Source: Lysobacter sp. 5GHs7-4
GTDB lineage: Bacteria > Pseudomonadota > Gammaproteobacteria > Xanthomonadales > Xanthomonadaceae
DNA length: 64,000 nucleotides
Assembly: GCF_021284765.1 (NCBI RefSeq)
Contig: NZ_CP089924.1
Span: forward strand, 248,001-312,000
Reading direction: 5' to 3'
Shown here one piece after another: positions 17,931-27,854 of the stretch; the first letter of the stretch is position 1, and each line of letters begins with the position of its first letter. The position numbers and the translations under genes are program-made. Below the pieces are notes generated by a model. That model had not been told where the DNA came from. It ran no database searches and worked only from the letters and a program-made list of their open reading frames with translations.

Positions 17931-19247
17931 ATGAAGCGTCCGCTGTCCGTCGCCTTGAGCTGCGCCCTGCTCGCCCTGCCGCTGGCCGCCGCCGCGCAGT
18001 CGGCGCAACGCCCGGAGGTGGGGGCCGCCGCGGCCAAGGTGAAGGATCAGGTGATCGCTTGGCGGCGCGACTTCCACCAGCACCCCGAGCTGTCCAATCG
18101 CGAGGAGCGCACCGCGGCCAAGGTCGCCGAGCACCTGCGCGCGCTGGGCCTGAAGCCGCGCGTGGGCATCGCGCGCCACGGCGTGGTCGCGATCATCCAG
18201 GGCGGCAAGCCCGGACCCAAGCTGGCCTTGCGCGCCGACATGGACGCGCTGCCGGTGACCGAACAGGTCGACCTGCCGTTCGCGTCCAAGGTCACCACCC
18301 AGTTCAACGGCCAGACCACCGGCGTGATGCATGCCTGCGGCCACGACGCCCACACCGGCATCCTGCTGGGCGTGGCCGACGCGCTGGTGGCGATGAAGGA
18401 CGAGCTGCCCGGCCAGGTGATGCTGGTGTTCCAGCCCTCCGAAGAGGGTGCGCCCGGCAACGAGGAAGGCGGCGCCTCGCTGATGCTGAAGGAAGGGCTG
18501 TTCAAGGATTTCAAGCCCGACGCCATGTTCGGCCTGCACGTGTTCTCGACCCTGCAGGCCGGCCAGATCGGCGTGCGCCAGGGCCCGCTGATGGCGGCGT
18601 CCGACCGCTTCAGCATCAAGATCAAAGGCCGCCAGACCCACGGCTCGCGGCCCTGGGGCGGCATCGACCCCATCGTCGCTGCCGCCGACGTGATCGGCAC
18701 CTCGCAGACCATCGTCAGCCGCCGCACCGACATCGCCAAGCTGCCGGCGGTGGTCACTTTCGGCGCGATCAAGGGCGGCATCCGCTACAACATCATTCCC
18801 GACGAAGTCGAAATGGTCGGCACCATCCGCACCTTCGACGAGGGCATGCGCGCGCGCATCTTCGCCGACCTGAAGAACGTCGCCGAGCACGTCAGCGCCG
18901 CGCACGGCGCGACCGCGGTGTCGGCGGTGCCCGACAGCGAGGGCAACCCGGTCACCTACAACGACCCGGCATTGACCGCCCGCATGCTGCCCAGCCTGAA
19001 GGCGGTGGCCGGCGAGGCCAACGTGGTCGAGCCTTCGCTGCAGATGGGCGCGGAGGATTTTTCCTACTACGCCAAGGAAGTGCCGGCGATGTTCTTCTTC
19101 GTCGGCTCGACCGAGAAAGGCATCGACCCGGTCACCGCGCCCAGTAACCACTCGCCGCAGTTCAAGCTGGACGAGTCCTCGCTGGACCTGGGCTTGAGGG
19201 CGTTGCTGCAGGTGACGTTGGATTATCTGCATCAGCCCCAGGGTTGA
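17931..19247 (+). CDS. Exported M20 family metallo-amidohydrolase (second of a tandem pair)
   Basis: This 438-residue protein is a paralog of the preceding M20 gene, with the same layout: signal peptide (CALLALPLAAAAQ), HACGHDAH (residues 134-141), PSEEGA, GLHVF and NHSPQF. The two differ most at the N-terminus and in the lid domain, so substrate ranges may differ. ATG 17931 is chosen because it gives a standard signal peptide; an in-frame ATG 42 bases earlier would spoil it. A tandem duplication separated by repeats is the simplest origin. Confidence 0.88.
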   Translation: MKRPLSVALSCALLALPLAAAAQSAQRPEVGAAAAKVKDQVIAWRRDFHQHPELSNREERTAAKVAEHLRALGLKPRVGIARHGVVAIIQGGKPGPKLALRADMDALPVTEQVDLPFASKVTTQFNGQTTGVMHACGHDAHTGILLGVADALVAMKDELPGQVMLVFQPSEEGAPGNEEGGASLMLKEGLFKDFKPDAMFGLHVFSTLQAGQIGVRQGPLMAASDRFSIKIKGRQTHGSRPWGGIDPIVAAADVIGTSQTIVSRRTDIAKLPAVVTFGAIKGGIRYNIIPDEVEMVGTIRTFDEGMRARIFADLKNVAEHVSAAHGATAVSAVPDSEGNPVTYNDPALTARMLPSLKAVAGEANVVEPSLQMGAEDFSYYAKEVPAMFFFVGSTEKGIDPVTAPSNHSPQFKLDESSLDLGLRALLQVTLDYLHQPQG

Positions 19248-19275
19248 GCGGCGCCGGCGGAGCGAGCGCGTTGGG

Positions 19276-19484
19276 CTAGGAGCGGCGCGAGCCGCGACCG
19301 CGTCAAGGCGATCGATTGCGATAACGGTAGAACCGCGATCTGCGTCGTTTCGCGGTCGCAGCTTACGCAGCTCCTACAGGAAGGCATCGAACTTTCCTGC
19401 CTTCTGTGGGAGCGACGTAAGTCGCGATTGCGTCAGTCGGGATACGACGCCGGGCGCCGATCGCGGCTCACGCCGCTCCCACAG
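19276..19484. repeat. Two palindromic repeat elements
   Basis: Two hairpin-forming copies of the intergenic repeat family lie here. The TAGGAGCGGCGCGAGCCGCG...GCTCCTA type spans about 19277-19378, and the TGTGGGAGCGACGTAAGTCGCG...GCTCCCACA type spans 19403-19484. They separate the second M20 gene from the convergent GST gene and could act as transcript ends. Confidence 0.85.
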
Positions 19485-19536
19485 AGAGCGGCGGCGTCCT
19501 CTTCCTTGCGCATCGCGCAGGTCGGAAGCTGCGCAA

Positions 19537-20175
19537 CTACAGCTCCTTCGACGAATGCGGATCGATCGAATACGGGTGATGCTGCGCCAGGTGCCCCGGC
19601 TGCATCTGCACGCGCCCGATCCAGGCGCGGAAGTTCGGGTACGGCGCCAGGTCGATGCCCGCGTCCTCCGCACGACTCGCGTAGGCATACAAGGCGATAT
19701 CGGCAATGGTGTAGTCCGCGCCCGCGGCGAACGCACGTTGCGCGAACTCCGATTCCAGAATTCCCAGCGCGCGTAGAGACGCGCCGCGCTTGGCGTCGAT
19801 CAAGGCCTGCGCGCGCTGCGGCAGTTTGCCGGTCAGGGTCCAGTAGCGCAGCGAGCCGATGCTCATCTCCACGTACTGCTGCTCGAACGACAGCCACTGC
19901 CGCACCTTGGCTTGTCCGAACGCGTCCGCGGGCAGATAGGCCGAGCCCTGGGCCAGGTAGTCGAGGATGGCGTTGGACTCGGCCAGCACGCGCCCGTCCT
20001 CGAGCTCGATCGCCGGCACCGCGCCGGTGGGGTTGATGCGGCGGTACTCGTCGCGGCGGCCTTCGCCTTCGAAGATGCTGACGATGTGCGTGCGGTAGGG
20101 TCGCTGCAGGTGCTGCAGCAGCTGGCGGATCTTCCAGGCGTTCTGCGAGGGCAGGTAGTCGTAGAGCGTGAGCAT
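19537..20175 (-). CDS. Glutathione S-transferase family protein
   Basis: This 212-residue protein has a thioredoxin-like N-terminal domain (residues 1-78, LYDYLPSQNAWKIRQLL; cis-Pro in GAVPAIE; SNAILDYLA binding the gamma-glutamyl part) and an all-helical C-terminal domain (YTIADIALYAYASRA). It likely conjugates glutathione or acts in thiol-dependent detoxification. The catalytic residue is probably Ser in the YLPSQN region, by family analogy. ATG 20175 matches family starts; upstream extensions are poor. It is divergent from queF, with 110 bases between. Confidence 0.85.
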   Translation of the reverse strand: MLTLYDYLPSQNAWKIRQLLQHLQRPYRTHIVSIFEGEGRRDEYRRINPTGAVPAIELEDGRVLAESNAILDYLAQGSAYLPADAFGQAKVRQWLSFEQQYVEMSIGSLRYWTLTGKLPQRAQALIDAKRGASLRALGILESEFAQRAFAAGADYTIADIALYAYASRAEDAGIDLAPYPNFRAWIGRVQMQPGHLAQHHPYSIDPHSSKEL

Positions 20176-20285
20176 GGCGCGGGTTCCAAGGGCGATGGCG
20201 CCAGTCTCGGCCGCAGCGCGCGGGCGCGATATCCGATTCTTGCCCTGGCGCCGGCCCCGGCGCGGCAAGCGGGTAAAATGCGCGC

Positions 20286-21092
20286 ATGACCCAAGAACTC
20301 CCCCTCGGCCGTCACGTCGACTACCCGCGCGAGTACGACCCCTCGCTGCTGTTCCCGATCGCGCGCGCGCTCGGCCGCTCGCACATCGGCCTGTCCGATC
20401 AGGCCCTGCCCTTCGTCGGCCTGGACCGCTGGCATGCCTACGAACTGAGCTGGCTGGACCCGCGCGGCAAGCCCTGCATGGCCACCGCGACCCTGAGCGT
20501 GCCGGCCGATTCGCCGAACCTGGTCGAGTCCAAGTCGCTCAAGCTGTACCTGAACTCCTACAACGCCTCGCGCTTCGACAGCGCCGAAGCCGTGCGCGCG
20601 CGCATCGCCGACGACCTGAGCCGGTCCGCCGGCGCGCCGGTCGAGGTCGCGTTCGGCCTGCCGCCGGTGCGCGAGAGCGCGGCCGAGTCGCTGGACGGCC
20701 TGGACATCGCGATCGACGACTACGGCCCGCCCAACGCCGCGCACCTGTCCGCCGATGCCGACCGGATCGTCGAGGAGACGCTGAGCAGCGGTTTGCTCAA
20801 GTCCAACTGTCCGGTCACCGGCCAGCCCGACTGGGCGCGCGTGGACATCGCCTACCGCGGTCCGCGCCTGGACCGCGCCGGGCTGCTGCGCTACCTGGTC
20901 TCGTTCCGCGACCACGCCGAGTTCCACGAACAATGCGTGGAACGCATCTTCGCCGACCTGCTGCGCCTGGCCGCGCCGCAGGCGTTGTCGGTGGAGGCGC
21001 GCTACACCCGTCGCGGCGGCCTGGACATCAATCCCTGGCGTGCCACTACAGACTTTTTGCGCCCGCCGGCACAGCGCGACGAACGTCAGTAA
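20286..21092 (+). CDS. queF: NADPH-dependent 7-cyano-7-deazaguanine reductase
   Basis: This 268-residue protein is of the bimodular (E. coli-like, type II) QueF form. It reduces preQ0 to preQ1 in queuosine tRNA modification, a four-electron nitrile reduction in the cytoplasm. Visible motifs are [13 protein letters not shown] for NADPH binding and [14 protein letters not shown] with the active-site Cys, followed by [10 protein letters not shown] and [13 protein letters not shown]. The length is close to E. coli QueF (282). No other queuosine genes adjoin it. Confidence 0.96.
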   Translation: MTQELPLGRHVDYPREYDPSLLFPIARALGRSHIGLSDQALPFVGLDRWHAYELSWLDPRGKPCMATATLSVPADSPNLVESKSLKLYLNSYNASRFDSAEAVRARIADDLSRSAGAPVEVAFGLPPVRESAAESLDGLDIAIDDYGPPNAAHLSADADRIVEETLSSGLLKSNCPVTGQPDWARVDIAYRGPRLDRAGLLRYLVSFRDHAEFHEQCVERIFADLLRLAAPQALSVEARYTRRGGLDINPWRATTDFLRPPAQRDERQ

Positions 21093-21187
21093 CGGCGGCC
21101 CCGAGCGTTCACACGGACGCAATATCTTTTTAACAATCGGCGTGTCATCGTGAGTTCGCCAACGATTGGCAGGAGCTCACGACACCC

Positions 21188-21505
21188 ATGACTACCCCGG
21201 ACAAAAAAGCCGATTTCTCCGACGTGCAAAGCAGCGTCGACAGCACCGAGCAGGTAACCCAGCGGGCCGACTTCAGCGATGTGCAGTCCTCGGTCAGCTC
21301 CACCGAAGACATCACCTCGTCGACGGCGCCCACGGACCAGACCTATACGGTGGAAAAGGGCGACACGCTCTCGCACATCGCCAAGCAGTTCTACGGCAAG
21401 GCGAACAAGTGGAACGCGATTTTCGAAGCCAATCGCGACCAGCTCGACGATCCCGACAAGATCAAGCCCGGTCAGGTGCTGAAGATCCCCGCGATCAACG
21501 ATTGA
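21188..21505 (+). CDS. LysM domain protein with duplicated N-terminal motif
   Basis: This 105-residue protein has no signal peptide. Residues 8-45 hold a short internal duplication: [10 protein letters not shown] occurs twice, 19 residues apart, each followed by a Ser-Thr-Glu stretch. A LysM domain occupies about residues 51-103 ([19 protein letters not shown], then VLKIPAI). The C-terminus resembles E. coli Kbp/YgaU, a cytoplasmic K+-binding protein, but the BON domain of that protein is missing. LysM usually binds N-acetylglucosamine polymers. The gene has its own upstream AT-rich region with a TTTTTAAC stretch. Confidence 0.85.
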   Translation: MTTPDKKADFSDVQSSVDSTEQVTQRADFSDVQSSVSSTEDITSSTAPTDQTYTVEKGDTLSHIAKQFYGKANKWNAIFEANRDQLDDPDKIKPGQVLKIPAIND

Positions 21506-21581
21506 TCCCAACCACACGATCCGCCGGGGCCATGGTCCCGTGCGCTCGAACGCCTTGTTCGCACTTTCCAGGAGAAACACC

Positions 21582-22079
21582 ATGATGATCCGCAATCGCA
21601 CGACCTACGCCGTGGCCGCAGCTCTGGTGGCCACGCTGGCCCTGGCCGGCTGCAAGAAGAAGGAAGAGCCCGTAGCCGTGACCCCGCCGCCGGCCGCCGA
21701 GCCGGTCGCGCCGACCCCGGCGCCGGCGCCCGTCGCCGCCACCGCGAGCGTCGCCAGCGTCGACCTGGGCAGCGCCGTAGGCCCGGACAAGAAGGTCACC
21801 ACCGCGGCCACCACCTTCAAGCCCAAGGACACGATCTACGTCGCGATCTCCACCAGCACCTCCGACCCCGCCGCGACCGTGCCGGCCAAGCTGGGCGCGA
21901 AGTGGACCTTCCAGGACGGCCAGACCGTGAAGGACGACAGCGCCGACGCGCAGCTGATGGGCCCCGGCGTGACCAACTTCAGCATCAACAGCCCGAAGGG
22001 CTTCCCGACCGGCAAGTACAAGGTCGACGTGTCGCTGGACGGCGCGGTGGTGCAGTCGAAGGAATTCGAGGTCAAGTAA
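21582..22079 (+). CDS. Predicted lipoprotein with Pro-Ala linker
   Basis: This 165-residue protein has a signal peptide with lipobox LAGC followed by KKKEE, a Pro/Ala-rich tether (about residues 30-55) and a compact soluble domain of beta-strand character (DTIYVAISTSTS, AKWTFQDGQTV, GKYKVDVSLDG). The tether would let the domain reach away from the membrane. ATG 21582 has AGGAGAA upstream, which is why it was chosen over the earlier in-frame ATG 21540. Similar proteins are common and uncharacterised in Xanthomonadales. It ends just before a clear terminator. Confidence 0.75.
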   Translation: MMIRNRTTYAVAAALVATLALAGCKKKEEPVAVTPPPAAEPVAPTPAPAPVAATASVASVDLGSAVGPDKKVTTAATTFKPKDTIYVAISTSTSDPAATVPAKLGAKWTFQDGQTVKDDSADAQLMGPGVTNFSINSPKGFPTGKYKVDVSLDGAVVQSKEFEVK

Positions 22080-22110
22080 CTCTCTCCCCGCCTCATGGGC
22101 GGGCAAGCCC

Positions 22111-22144
22111 GGGCGCGGTTCCACGAGGACCGCGCCCTTTTTTT
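22111..22144 (+). terminator. Rho-independent terminator after the lipoprotein gene
   Basis: A nine-base-pair GC stem (GGGCGCGGT / ACCGCGCCC, nine-base loop) is followed by seven T residues. It lies 31 bases after the stop codon of the lipoprotein gene. Confidence 0.9.
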
Positions 22145-22161
22145 GTCCGCGGCCGCGGCGC

Positions 22162-22542
22162 TCAGGCGCCCGGAAACGCGCCGTCCAGGTAGTACCAGCG
22201 GCCGTCCTCGCGCAGGAAACGGCTGATCTCGTGCAGGCGCACCGCCGAGCCGCCGCCGACGCGGTAGCGGGCGACGAATTCGACCGTGGCGGCGTCGGCG
22301 CCGTCGGGGCGGTGGCGTTTGACGTCCAGGCCCAGCCAGCGCGTGGCCGCCGGGTCCAGCTCCAGTTCGGCCGGACGCGTGCGCGGGTGCCAGGTCGCCA
22401 GCACGTACTCGCGCAAGCCCAGCACGTAGGCGCTGTAGCGCGAGCGCATCAGCGCCTGGGCGTCGGCGGCCGGCGCGCCTGCGTGCAGCGGCCCACAGCA
22501 GGCGGCGTAAGGGCGGGAAGGGTCGCAGGGACAGGCGGACAT
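22162..22542 (-). CDS. YchJ-family SEC-C motif protein
   Basis: This 126-residue protein begins with a zinc-binding SEC-C-like motif ([13 protein letters not shown]) and continues with the NTF2-like YchJ domain ([51 protein letters not shown]). The YchJ family is widespread and its biochemical role is not established. ATG 22542 places the Cys motif at the N-terminus, as in homologs. It is divergent from another SEC-C protein gene 125 bases away. Confidence 0.88.
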   Translation of the reverse strand: MSACPCDPSRPYAACCGPLHAGAPAADAQALMRSRYSAYVLGLREYVLATWHPRTRPAELELDPAATRWLGLDVKRHRPDGADAATVEFVARYRVGGGSAVRLHEISRFLREDGRWYYLDGAFPGA

Positions 22543-22666
22543 GGTCGGGGGCGGGCTCGATCTAGGGGTGGGCCAGCGGCGAAATCGCGGCCGGAACGCG
22601 AATTCTCGGCGAGCGCACGCCGCTGCGACTACCATGCGCGTCCCGAACCCCGCCGCGCGACCCGAC

Positions 22667-23374
22667 ATGAAACCGCCCGCTTACCTCGACGACGCCCAGA
22701 TCGAACGCCTCGCCGACCTGCTCGACCAACGCGCCGTCCCGTTCAAGGGCTTCAATCTGGAAGCGCTGGACGGCTTCCTGTCGGCGCTGGTGGTCGCGCC
22801 CGAAACCCTGCCGGCGGCCGAGTGGCAGCCCGCGGTCTGGGGCGGCACCCCGCCGCGCTGGAGCGACGAGACCGAGGCGGCCGAAATCGAGGCGCTGCTG
22901 CAGGGCCACTGGAACATGGCCGCCGCGCGCGTGCGCCACGGCGACGACGACCTGCCCGACCATCTGGCGCCGCTGTTGTGGCTGCCCGAGGACGTGGAAG
23001 TGGACCAGGGCGACGACCTCGACGTCGGCCGCGACTGGGCCTTCGGTTTCTTCCGCGGCGTCGAGCTGCGCGAAGCCGCGTGGGAGGCCTGGCTGGACGA
23101 GAACGAATGGATCGACGAGATCTTCGTGCTGTTCGACCGCCTCGCCAGCGGCGAAGTGCTGGGCGAGGATCCGGAAGCGCCGGGCACGCCGATCAGCTAC
23201 CGCGAACGCCTGGAGATCGTCTCCGGCCTGCCCGGCATGCTCGCCGACCTGCACCACCACCGCATCGAGGCGCTGACCCCGCGCGAACCGATCCGCCGCG
23301 CCGACACGCCGGACCGCAACGCGGCCTGTCCGTGCGGGAGCGGGAAGAAGTACAAGAAGTGCTGCGGGGCTTGA
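22667..23374 (+). CDS. UPF0149/YecA-family protein with C-terminal SEC-C motif
   Basis: This protein of about 235 residues has an N-terminal YecA-type helical domain ([31 protein letters not shown]) that continues through an acidic middle. The C-terminal SEC-C motif is [18 protein letters not shown] motifs bind zinc and in SecA contact ribosomes and SecB; the role of free YecA-type proteins is uncertain. The start could also be ATG 22634, eleven codons upstream; neither has a good ribosome binding site. Confidence 0.88.
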   Translation: MKPPAYLDDAQIERLADLLDQRAVPFKGFNLEALDGFLSALVVAPETLPAAEWQPAVWGGTPPRWSDETEAAEIEALLQGHWNMAAARVRHGDDDLPDHLAPLLWLPEDVEVDQGDDLDVGRDWAFGFFRGVELREAAWEAWLDENEWIDEIFVLFDRLASGEVLGEDPEAPGTPISYRERLEIVSGLPGMLADLHHHRIEALTPREPIRRADTPDRNAACPCGSGKKYKKCCGA

Positions 23375-23440
23375 GATGGGGGTCGGCTGCGCCCCGGGCT
23401 AGCTTCGCTCGCGGTTCTTGATCTCGATCGTGGTCTTGAC

Positions 23441-23689
23441 GTCATTCCCGCGCGGGCGGGAGTGACGGGAAAATAGCGTCCGCGCTCGCGTTGACGCTGC
23501 CTACTTTGGGCTTTCGCTTTTCGCTTTTTTGCCGTCATTCCCGCGAAGGCGGGAATCCAGCGACTTTAACGTCGGTACACACAGCGACATCATCGGCAGA
23601 ACCTGGCCGCAACGCTGTTCTTCTTTAGTAGCGACGGCGTTCCAACTTCGCGCTGAAGTCACTGGATTCCCGCCTTCGCGGGAATGACG
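23441..23689. repeat. GTCATTCCCGCG-type inverted repeat element
   Basis: The 415-base gap between the YecA-type and cysteine-cluster genes holds a 156-base element. GTCATTCCCGCGAAGGCGGG (from 23534) is mirrored by CCCGCCTTCGCGGGAATGAC (to 23688), each arm extended by ATCCAG/CTGGAT. A single diverged arm lies at 23441-23467. The centre is not coding. Elements of this type occur at three more sites in the window. Confidence 0.85.
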
Positions 23690-23789
23690 AGCCAAAAGCA
23701 GTCGCGCGAGCCATTGGGCGGCTATCCGCTCATACGCGCTCGTTTCATCGCGCTCCATCCACCTCCCACCTCACCTCCGCGCTTCCACC

Positions 23790-24161
23790 ATGCAGAGCCC
23801 CTCCCACCCCTGCCTCAGCTGCGGCGCCTGCTGCGCCCACTTCCGCGTCGCTCTGCACTGGAGCGAAACCGACGCGTTCGATCCCGAGGGCACACCGGCC
23901 GAGCTGACCGAACCCCTCGACGCCCACCGCGTCGCGATGCGCGGCACCTACGGCGGCCGCGCATTGCGTTGCATCGCGCTGCAAGGCGATATCGGCGTCT
24001 CCGCCCATTGCGGCGTCTATGCGCAGCGCCCGTCGCCGTGTCGCGAACTGCAAGCCGCGTGGGAGTACGGCGAACCTAGCCCGCAATGCGACAAGGCGCG
24101 CATCGCCTATGGCTTGGCGCCTCTAACGCCGCAGCAATGGTCGCAACAGAAATCCGGCTAG
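23790..24161 (+). CDS. YkgJ-family cysteine cluster protein
   Basis: This 123-residue protein starts with the Cys cluster PCLSCGACC and has further cysteines in LRCIALQ, HCGVYAQRPSPCREL and QCDKAR. These fit the YkgJ/CxxCxxCC family, thought to bind Zn or Fe-S and named as putative metal-chelating proteins. No enzymatic role is established. ATG 23790 lies just before the conserved cluster, as is usual. The gene stands alone between repeats and the convergent hypothetical gene. Confidence 0.85.
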   Translation: MQSPSHPCLSCGACCAHFRVALHWSETDAFDPEGTPAELTEPLDAHRVAMRGTYGGRALRCIALQGDIGVSAHCGVYAQRPSPCRELQAAWEYGEPSPQCDKARIAYGLAPLTPQQWSQQKSG

Positions 24162-24203
24162 CGCTTGGAGCGTCGTCGGCTTTAGCACTCGAAGCGATCG
24201 CAA

Positions 24204-24692
24204 CTAGCGATCCGACCGAACGAAGTACAGCTGCTTGTGTCCTTTGGCCTCGTACTGCGCGCGTATCGTCTCGGCCGCTTCGGGCTGCTGATAGCGCTCG
24301 ATCAGGAACTCGTTTCCGTTGTCGTCCAAACGATATAGCAGCCACCGTGCAGGCCCCAGCAGCGGACGGACCCAAGGCAAGTCGGCTTCCGACAGTTCCA
24401 TCGCTCTCAATATTTCGAACAGGTCCAACCGCGTGTCGGGCGAGGTCCCCGCTACGGAGATACTTACTCGTTGCGCTTGGTCCGGCCCTTGCAGGTGGGC
24501 CTCCGCAAGACAAATGCAATGGCCTAGCTGGAGCACGGCCGTCCGAACCCAGCCCAGACCCGGCTCCTCGAATTCGTCCAGCGTGAGCTGCCACTTCGCG
24601 GCGAACTCATCCGCATTCCAGGGCAGAACGCAAACCGGAACCGCGGCTACCGTTTCATACCATCGCGAGTTGTCGACCCGAATCACAGCCAT
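24204..24692 (-). CDS. Hypothetical protein, cytoplasmic
   Basis: This 162-residue acidic protein has no signal peptide or membrane segment. It has several Trp residues and alternating helices and strands (FAAKWQLTLDEFEE, LDLFEILRAMELSE, RWLLYRLDDNGNEFLIERY). No family is recognised. It lies 34 bases downstream of the DUF4288 gene on the same strand, so the two are probably co-transcribed. Base composition is a little lower in GC than that of neighbouring core genes. Confidence 0.65.
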   Translation of the reverse strand: MAVIRVDNSRWYETVAAVPVCVLPWNADEFAAKWQLTLDEFEEPGLGWVRTAVLQLGHCICLAEAHLQGPDQAQRVSISVAGTSPDTRLDLFEILRAMELSEADLPWVRPLLGPARWLLYRLDDNGNEFLIERYQQPEAAETIRAQYEAKGHKQLYFVRSDR

Positions 24693-24726
24693 GCTTCACT
24701 AGCTCCGACTTTCATTCGCGTCGATG

Positions 24727-25131
24727 TCAGATTCCGAGGCGGATCGCGGAAAGCTCGTGGTCCGGTGGAATCAAGTTGGCCGCGCGCTCCATGGGGAGCT
24801 TGCGTCTGGTGATGTCGTACCAGACTTCATCGTCATCGCATTCACCGCCCAGATGCATCAGGTCGAGCACGCCGACGAACTCGAAATGAACCGCGTTTCC
24901 GTAGCTATTTCGATACCGATGCTTGGCCGACCTGCCGCGCCGCTTCGCGTGCGCCAAGGCCTTACGCGCCGTCATGGCACGGAACACGATGATCCGCTCC
25001 TCGCAGGTGCGCATCACGCCCGGGTCGCCATCGACCATCACACGAAACTGGAACAGCAACTTCGCGGCGAAACGCTCGCCGGCCTCGACTTCGGGTGCGC
25101 GGGTCTTACCGGATTCTTTCGTCTTGCTCAT
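24727..25131 (-). CDS. DUF4288 domain-containing protein
   Basis: This 134-residue protein matches the DUF4288 pattern: AAKLLFQFRVMVDGDP, TCEERIIVFRAMTARKALAHAKRRG, HFEFVGVLDLMHLG, then DEVWYDI and a C-terminal LIPP. DUF4288 proteins are small cytoplasmic proteins of unknown function. ATG 25131 is chosen because AGGAG lies six bases upstream; the longer frame upstream has unlikely composition. It is followed by a hypothetical gene in the same direction. Confidence 0.8.
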   Translation of the reverse strand: MSKTKESGKTRAPEVEAGERFAAKLLFQFRVMVDGDPGVMRTCEERIIVFRAMTARKALAHAKRRGRSAKHRYRNSYGNAVHFEFVGVLDLMHLGGECDDDEVWYDITRRKLPMERAANLIPPDHELSAIRLGI

Positions 25132-25358
25132 TGGAACTCCTAACGCCGCTCGCCGACCCGTCAACACCGGGACCCGGGGCCCGCCCCTAGCCGCGGAATG
25201 CATCATTCCACAGCGTACGACCCTGATGCCGCCTCGGCCTTTGCCACGCCCGGCCCGAACCGCGACAATGGCCGGCCGGATCGCAGCGCCATCGCGACCC
25301 GCCAGCACCCTGCTTCGCCCCTGCGCCCGCGCACGGGACGGCCCCACTGGAGATCGTA

Positions 25359-26687
<1,329 letters not shown>

Positions 26688-26716
26688 GGCGGCGACGCTC
26701 GCATCGCTGCATGACG

Positions 26717-26741
26717 AAGGGCGCCTCGGCGCCCTTTGTTT
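26717..26741 (+). terminator. Rho-independent terminator after icd
   Basis: The palindrome AAGGGCGCC-TC-GGCGCCCTT runs into TTTGTTTT, 29 bases after the icd stop codon. It insulates icd from the amidase gene that follows on the same strand. Confidence 0.85.
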
Positions 26742-26882
26742 TGGGCGGGACCGTCGGTCGCGCCGCGCATTCAGCCTGGTGAAATAACGGCGCCCGCCGG
26801 CGATCACTTGATAGGGCCGCGGAAAGCTGGCAGTTTCGGCGCCACGAGCACCAGCTCGCGCCCGCACAGGAAAGGATTTCCG

Positions 26883-27854
26883 ATGGCCGACCCAGCACAG
26901 CCCACCCCCGTCCTGCCTTACGACGCGTCCCATCCAGACCACGCGCGTTACCAGAAGGTCTACGACGCCGTAAAAGCCGGCGGGCAGTGGAACGACGCCG
27001 AATCGCGCAACGTCGCCGCAGGTCTCTACGACCAGTTGCGGCGCAATCCGCAAATGGGCGACTTCGACCGCATCGTGGTCGGCAAGCCCGACGCCGCGGT
27101 GCCGTCGGTGTTCGCGATGAAGGGCAGCGGCAACCCGCCCGAGGCCCAGCCCTGGGTCAGCGTACCGGCCGCGATCAGCAAGACCAGCGCCGATCAGACC
27201 CTGGCCGCCTACGCGCACACGCCTCAGGTCGGCAAGGACGGTTACTTCGTCGACCCCGACATCACCAAGAAATCGATCCCGGCGCTGGAAAAGGGGCCGC
27301 TCAAGGACATCAACGCGGTGGTCATGCACCGTACCGAGGGCTCCAGCGCGCAGGGCGCGTTCAACTCCTTCAAGACCGGCACCGGCACGCATTTCCTGAT
27401 CGACAAGGACGGCACGATCTACCAGACCGCCAGCCTCAACGAGCACACCCAGCACGTGGGCAAGATCCGCGGCCGCTGCATGGAAGAAGGCAACTGCTCG
27501 AAGGAGGAGAAGGCTTTCTTCGACAAGACCGGCTGGAACCCCAAGGCCATCCACGACCACGAGAAGGCCAAGCCCTACCCCGAGCGCTTCCCGATGAATT
27601 CCGACAGCGTCGGCATCGAGGTGGTCGGCAGCTACAACGCCAAGACCAAGACCTGGGACGCGCCGACGCCGGAGCAGACCGCGTCGATCAACAAGCTGGT
27701 GGGCATGCTGCAGAAGGAATACGGGCTCAATGACAAAGACGTCTACAAACACGATGCCATCTCGTACAAGACCCAGGGCGAAGGCGCGGATCTGTACGTG
27801 CCTGCTCGCACTCCCGCTACTCCTGTCGTGCAGCCATCCGGGCCCAGCCGCTAA
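26883..27854 (+). CDS. Putative type IV-secreted effector: XVIPCD-like domain plus peptidoglycan amidase
   Basis: This 323-residue protein has two parts. Residues 13-110 (HPDHARYQKV, then SRNVAAGLYDQLRRN, FDRIVVGK, VFAMKG and SVPAAISKTSADQTL) resemble the XVIPCD, the domain that takes antibacterial effectors to VirD4 of the Xanthomonadales type IV secretion system. Residues 143-305 form an N-acetylmuramoyl-L-alanine amidase (Amidase_2/PGRP) domain, with candidate zinc or catalytic residues His149, His170, His191 and His290 and the motif GIEVVG. There is no signal peptide, as expected for such effectors. XVIPCDs are usually C-terminal, so the order here is unusual. ATG 26883 follows AAAGGA. 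The next gene overlaps it and encodes a lipoprotein, as known immunity genes do. The amidase call is firm; the effector role is inferred. Confidence 0.75.
   Translation: MADPAQPTPVLPYDASHPDHARYQKVYDAVKAGGQWNDAESRNVAAGLYDQLRRNPQMGDFDRIVVGKPDAAVPSVFAMKGSGNPPEAQPWVSVPAAISKTSADQTLAAYAHTPQVGKDGYFVDPDITKKSIPALEKGPLKDINAVVMHRTEGSSAQGAFNSFKTGTGTHFLIDKDGTIYQTASLNEHTQHVGKIRGRCMEEGNCSKEEKAFFDKTGWNPKAIHDHEKAKPYPERFPMNSDSVGIEVVGSYNAKTKTWDAPTPEQTASINKLVGMLQKEYGLNDKDVYKHDAISYKTQGEGADLYVPARTPATPVVQPSGPSR

Noticed and set aside
23501..23758. 85-codon minus-strand open frame in the gap before the cysteine-cluster gene
   Set aside because: Made mostly of the inverted GTCATTCC repeat, whose translation gives the SREGGNP-type peptides often misannotated as proteins.
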